From Lepidurus packardi (Eukaryota; Arthropoda; Branchiopoda; Notostraca; Triopsidae), in contig JAKZAN010000006.1 in assembly GCA_023053545.1 (NCBI GenBank), forward strand, positions 11,663,412 through 11,727,411: a stretch of 64,000 nucleotides of DNA. Direction: 5' to 3'. Each line of letters begins with the position of its first letter. Position 1 is the first letter of the stretch. The notes below the pieces were generated by a model. The model was given only the letters and a program-made list of their open reading frames with translations. It ran no database searches and had not been told where the DNA came from. A program made the position numbers and the translations under genes. Below are positions 59,285-64,000 of the stretch, piece by piece.

Positions 59285-59792
59285 TGCACAGTATAGAGGT
59301 TTACACAGTATGGTAACAGGGGTATCCTTCCAATGTTAAGGTTTTCTGACAAATCTCTCGGTCCCAAGAGGATGTGAGGGTACGAAGGCTTATATGGGGG
59401 ATGGATTCCCAGACTGTGCCCATGTACCCCCATGTAGGCATTCCTAATCTACTAGAAAAAGGGTTCGAGAAGAGAACAAAACATTCAGAAAACGGGGGAC
59501 TGGTGACCTTTCTCTCGGGCACTCTAGGGAGTTTTGGGCTGACGTAGGGTCCTACCGGCTACGCGCGCATTTGAAAGTGTTTTCGGAAAAAAAACAGTTG
59601 ATTTCCAGTTGATTATTTTTTTAATTTGTTCGTTCGAGTTAGGATTTGCTATACACTTAAAGACGAAAATGTAGCTGTAGCAGAAAGAGCCGTAGTTAAA
59701 CATGTTAAGAAAAACACTAAACTTGCAAAAGTTAGTAACATTTAGGAATAGTTGTAAAGTACCAATGTAATGGATAACTCGTATATAGACAT
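59285..59792 (-). repeat. Dispersed repeat, copy 5, plus adjoining 200-bp unit
   Basis: Nearly identical to 54263-54792 over about 500 bases, including the non-core 220-bp extension that ends at AATGTAATGGATAACTCGTA. It interrupts the THAP fragment. Confidence 0.9.
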
Positions 59793-62303
59793 AAATAGTC
59801 ATAGCGTGATAGATTTTTACTGGCCGTATTTTAGGCTGTCAGTCAAATTCGTTTTTCTTTTTTGTATCAAAAGTTTTGGGGCTTACCGAATGCCATAGCG
59901 AACCAAACGTGCAATGCGAAACGACTGTGTTTTCAAGTGCTATCAACTCACCGATTTGGTACAGGTTTGTCTCGCCTGGCCCGGGCTAGGCTCGTTTGCA
60001 AACCACGCCTATTTTTTGCTTCTGTTATTATTATTATTATGACTTTTATTTCCTCTCATACATTTTAACATTAATGTAAAACGTAGTAAAAACGTAGTAA
60101 AACCAGATCTCAACAACAGATTCAAAATTTTACCCAAGCATCTTTCGAAGCATGCATGAAGTCCCCATAAGAATTCCATACCCTACCACTCTATTTTTGC
60201 TACAATATGGCAAGTTTCTGTCCAATTCTTAAAACTTGCGTTACTTTTACGCCAAACAAAACACCGTTAGGAAATGTTATCTGACCCTTAAAAGTACGTC
60301 ACATGTAACTTGTCACGTATGATAGTCGCCCCGACCCCCACCAGAAAGAGCAACAGAACTTGTTGCTCTTGGTCGACTTTTATTGCGAGTTATCTGATTG
60401 TTTTACATAACGTTGCACGTTTTTGCATACACACTACAAATCATGAGTTTTTAGCGCTTAGATCAAGGAGAGCTTACAAGAATACGTACAGTAGTCCTGT
60501 TAGCTTTCTCATTGGTTAGCAATTAAGCTGTTTGACCTTTCACCTTTTATTCCTAAGAACTGCTTGTTTAGTGTAATCTGTGTCCTCCTATAAGAGGACT
60601 ACCAAAATTTAACCCTGTTGCAGTGGGCTTAAACTTCAACGAGAACTTGGTTATTCTGTCCGCTGTTGTCGTGAAGCTGAACATTGAAATATATACTCGT
60701 TTTTTCCCCTTTGAACCATTCATCGTTACGTATTCATTGGCATTGATTTTCTAAGACTACAAAAAAAATTTTCCGCCTTTAAAGAGGAACTAAACTCTAA
60801 AACTATAATGTTTTCAATTTATAGAAAAGGTCCTGATGTGTGCAGCTTGTCATCAAGATGTACACAAAAATCGACGCGAAATCATATCGCCAATCAGCAC
60901 CCATAGGAAAAGCATGTAGCCCAAACATTCGATTACCACAACTTTTCGGGGAAGATATCCGCAGGGTGCGAAATCCCCAAACTCCCATCATCAGAATGGC
61001 CATAACATATCTTTTTTCAAGTGTAAATTTGACTTTCTATAAATTAGCTAATCCTTAAGCGAATTTTCAAATATCACGTCATGACCACCAGACAACAAAG
61101 ACAAAGACGCATATTGTTTCTTCGTTTAATGAAGTATATTGTAGTTTAAAAAACATGCTATAATCTCTGCAAAAAAATATTATAACTTATTTACGATGGA
61201 CTTGTGGATTATGTAGGATAAACACATGCCCTTGTTATGACGTCACTGACCAGGATAATAAATTGGGGAGGGAAACTTAGACCCTGCGTTGTGTTTTTTT
61301 AATTTAGAATAAGCTTGTCATAATAGGACTTTATTCCATGCCAGCAAGGCTACGCACACTAAAAGGAAGAGCAAGAGAGAGCTTGAATGGCAAGAGAGTA
61401 AGGTGAAACATTGACTGCCGGCGTATTTTTGAAAGAACCACAAGGTTTGTGGATACGTATAGAAAAGGATAGAAAAGGTTGAACACTTGTGACACGTGCG
61501 TATAAAAAAACTAGATAGAAAGACAGAAGAGAGAATAGAACGAGAAGAAAAACAGGAATTTTCGACAGTCTCTCATGTCTTCCTGTGCTAAAATTCAAAA
61601 GCTCCATTAAATATTAAGCGATTTCGAAAGGATTGCGAAAGGATCGCGATTCCTCAAACCTACGTATCTTCGCTTACTTTGCTACATCCAAATTTAGCGA
61701 ATTAAGCACCGTTGACCACTAACCTGCACAGAAACATCAACAAAACGTACCATAAGTTCTTGGAATTTGTAGCCGATGGTGTCAAGGTTCATTACATCCA
61801 CTATAAACTGAATCTGCAATGCGTTCTAGCATCCACTTCTACAATCATTGGCGTTAAGAGTCTTGCAGATTAGTAAGTATGATTTCAGTGTCGAAAAATG
61901 CCCAAGTGTCGCCTGCAGTCTTGTGCAGTCAACCATAAACGAACAGAATCCAAGCAATAGAATTTTTAACTCGACAAAGCAGAACTTAGTTTAGCTACTA
62001 AAAACGTAATATGTATCATATATATTCCATGTAAAATCTCCATGTAAAATATTCCATGTAAAATACAGTCACCAGGCATTAGAAACTCCCGTGCAAGGCA
62101 AAATCGTTTGGGTACAAAATCATCCTATAAATTAAGGCACACACTTTTCCGATCACATGTGCAAAGACACGAATCCCCTCTAGGATACATTTAAAACACT
62201 AAACTTAATTTTTAGTTATGTTCTTGGCCGTTTGTTGCAAACTAAACTTTGGTCCACAGAAAGGTAGCATCCAAAATTAGCTATGCAAATTCACAGACTC
62301 CTT
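59793..62303. other. Intergenic, no supported gene
   Basis: About 2.5 kb with no convincing reading frame. It has a short (TTA)n at about 60022-60040 and a 10-base perfect hairpin near 60345-60370 (AAGAGCAACA and TGTTGCTCTT with a 5-base loop). It also includes the probable 3' UTR of the glycosyltransferase gene on the right. Confidence 0.6.
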
Positions 62304-63659
62304 TTACATTGGAAATAGAATGGAACCATATTGTTCTGGATGCTTCCGAATGTATTCGGGTGCGTAATTCCGCTCCCCTTCCTGTTCCATGCTCGTTCTT
62401 CTGAAGGGAATTGTACCATCGAACCACTCGCCATTGTCAATGAGCCGCTGGAGGTAATCCAGCTTAAGTTTCTCGGGGTAATCTCCCCATCGTGGCGCAT
62501 CAGCTCGTTGGGCGGACACGAGTTTATCCCGGATACCTTCTGGGTTGTAACACCAAGAACAATGGAATCCTGCATAATGTCCGCGTGCTCCCGCTGTCCA
62601 CAATTGCACCGGATGTCCCTTTTCCACATACGCGTGCACTTTGGGGATATAATTGGCGTCACCCAACCGATGGCCCCGAATAGCCATCACCTGGTTGTCA
62701 TAAACCTGACGCACCATCCCGATAGTTGCCACAGCCACGACTTCCGTCAACTCCTCCGTTTGCTGAGCAGAATCGGGGAACTTCTTCCAGAAGAACCCAT
62801 ATACTGACCAGCGCATCGCGAAACGAACAGGTTCAGGATAACCGTCGTATAGTTTCAAAAATAGCAGCAGTTCCTTCCTGGGAAGTTCGTCGGCATCTAA
62901 CAGGACGAACAAATCATCGTCCTTTAAGCCCTTGATGCGTTTAAGGCCCTCGGAACCCATATAATTCCGGAGGTACGTATCCGCATACCAGCCATCCGCC
63001 TTGCCTTGAGGTGGAAAATGGTCCAAAAAGACGTAGACGATCTTGGAATGGTATTCCGCCATGAAGCCTTCACCGGAAGCAAAACGATCTAAGAAATGGA
63101 GCGGTTTGGGGTCCCCGCCCGCAGTGTAGTTGGATTCGCAAATGAGGTAAACGTCCACGACGTCGTCCAACTCAGCCAAGCGGGCCTGGAACATGTCGAA
63201 CTCGTGGTGGACGTTAAATGCGTGGATCAACCGACGCGGCGTGGTTCGGCGACGGAGGTTCATGGGCGCACAGTTGCGTTCGATACAACCGTGCCAAACG
63301 CAAGCGGGGATTCCACAGTCTTCGCCAAAGTAGTTTGGTACACAAATGCATTTAGAGCTATTGTTTGAACTCTCCCAGGTCTTTTTACGATCGGTTCCCC
63401 GCCCGAAACAAGCTTTAGTTTCGCCAGGAGCGTTGGACAGGGACTTGAAGTAAGGTTGAGGCCCCGCCTCCGTAAGAGGCAGCTCGCGAAGGACAACAGG
63501 TCTGGCTTGAAAGGCGGTTTCGTAGGTAATTCGATCGGGAGACGGGGTGGTCTTGAAATTCCACTGTATCAAACTGTAGCGTAAGTTGTTGCCCGTTTGC
63601 ATTTGCAACAGGCTGAATCGACTTTGATACATGGCTACGAAGAAGAAAATGATCACAAC
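62304..63659 (-). CDS. MGAT3: MGAT3-type beta-1,4-N-acetylglucosaminyltransferase (GT17), last exon
   Basis: This 451-residue exon begins at an acceptor (TTTCTTCTAG) and ends with a normal stop. Earlier exon(s) are beyond the window or not visible, so the gene is 5'-partial. It starts inside a hydrophobic segment (VVIIFFFVAMY), the end of a type II Golgi anchor. A lumenal stem and an EGF-like piece follow (CICVPNYFGEDCG). The catalytic domain is of glycosyltransferase family 17: VHHEFDMFQARLAEL, VYLICESNYTA, PLHFLDRF, VYVFLDHFPPQG, WYADTYLRNYM, and DDLFVLLDADELPR with the metal-binding acidic residues. Then come LKLYDGYPEP, GFHCSWCYNPEGI and PRWGDYPEKL. In vertebrates MGAT3 adds the bisecting GlcNAc to the core mannose of N-glycans. 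The activity of invertebrate members is less certain. Confidence 0.93.
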   Translation of the reverse strand, partial: VVIIFFFVAMYQSRFSLLQMQTGNNLRYSLIQWNFKTTPSPDRITYETAFQARPVVLRELPLTEAGPQPYFKSLSNAPGETKACFGRGTDRKKTWESSNNSSKCICVPNYFGEDCGIPACVWHGCIERNCAPMNLRRRTTPRRLIHAFNVHHEFDMFQARLAELDDVVDVYLICESNYTAGGDPKPLHFLDRFASGEGFMAEYHSKIVYVFLDHFPPQGKADGWYADTYLRNYMGSEGLKRIKGLKDDDLFVLLDADELPRKELLLFLKLYDGYPEPVRFAMRWSVYGFFWKKFPDSAQQTEELTEVVAVATIGMVRQVYDNQVMAIRGHRLGDANYIPKVHAYVEKGHPVQLWTAGARGHYAGFHCSWCYNPEGIRDKLVSAQRADAPRWGDYPEKLKLDYLQRLIDNGEWFDGTIPFRRTSMEQEGERNYAPEYIRKHPEQYGSILFPM

Positions 63660-64000
63660 CTAGAAGAAATAATGCCTTTAATTAATTTCCATTCTTGAAA
63701 CATAAATAACGTTTTTTTTAAAAAAAAGAAAAAGATGCATGAAGATTGTAGCTAAAAGTAGATCTACACTTTTCTAATTTTAAATATCTAACTTTTCCTA
63801 ACAACGATTTTTAAGGTTTGAATCATAATAACGTCATTGGTTGCTAAGGTGCGGTACACAAATAAATGTATATTGATCAGAGTAAAAGGGGCCTGAAGTT
63901 TAACTTGAGTGATTGGGAAAGCTAAAGTAGTGTTTCTGAGCTCGTTGAGTTTCAAAGAGGATAATTAATTTACGCTTGACTTATTAATAGAGAAATTGCA
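63660..64000. other. Intron of the MGAT3-type gene, nothing else supported
   Basis: AT-rich sequence upstream of the last exon. No frame with a start and a donor in matching phase was seen, so the preceding exon probably lies to the right of the window. Confidence 0.55.

Noticed and set aside
60345..60372. Histone-type 3' stem-loop
   Set aside because: The 10-base hairpin does not match the histone mRNA consensus, and no histone gene is nearby.

Overview
This window is nuclear DNA from an arthropod. The evidence is a Rebers-Riddiford cuticle protein gene, an arthropod-type SMYD (SmydA) methyltransferase, many small spliced genes with GT-AG introns, and nuclear copies of mitochondrial ND4L/ND4 and ND5 that read correctly only with the invertebrate mitochondrial code and keep the arthropod gene order and overlap. 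The species cannot be named from the sequence alone. Gene models below were assembled by hand: exon ends were placed at GT/AG signals and each junction was checked for reading-frame phase.

Layout, left to right. 1-3187: 3' part of a Ty3/gypsy LTR retrotransposon (pol plus 3' LTR). 5530-9131 (-): SmydA-like SET/MYND protein, 5 exons. 9327-11375 (-): NFU1 Fe-S scaffold, 4 exons, with a pogo/Tigger-type element in intron 2. 12481-18283 (+): eIF4E transporter (4E-T), 9 exons, with a decayed pogo/Tigger transposase in intron 6. 19581-22665 or further (-): an unrecognised basic, disordered protein. 24735-37072 (+): one very large protein of about 2,766 residues with some 22 C2H2 fingers. 37.3-39.3 kb: a cluster of small DNA transposons. 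39554-48224 (+): DNA2 nuclease-helicase, 16 exons, with a cuticle protein gene nested on the opposite strand in intron 12. 48503-52344 (+): mitochondrial proline dehydrogenase, 8 exons.

From about 53.1 kb to 62.3 kb the window turns into a repeat and insertion zone. It holds two mitochondrial insertions, a LINE reverse-transcriptase fragment joined to one of them, five copies in the window of a roughly 300-bp dispersed repeat, three tandem arrays (about 83-bp, 32-bp and 46-bp units), a broken gene and half of a THAP domain. At 62304-63659 (-) lies the last exon of an MGAT3-type N-acetylglucosaminyltransferase, whose 5' part is outside the window.

The cellular genes are housekeeping functions with no obvious shared pathway: Fe-S assembly, mRNA control, DNA replication, proline catabolism and N-glycan branching. 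One loose link is that DNA2 carries a Fe-S cluster, while NFU1 helps deliver such clusters to mitochondrial targets. I found no convincing novel multi-gene system. The most unusual items are the large zinc-finger gene (with a probable GC-AG intron), the N-terminal PIP-box on DNA2, the nested cuticle gene, and the regular 46-bp hairpin array.
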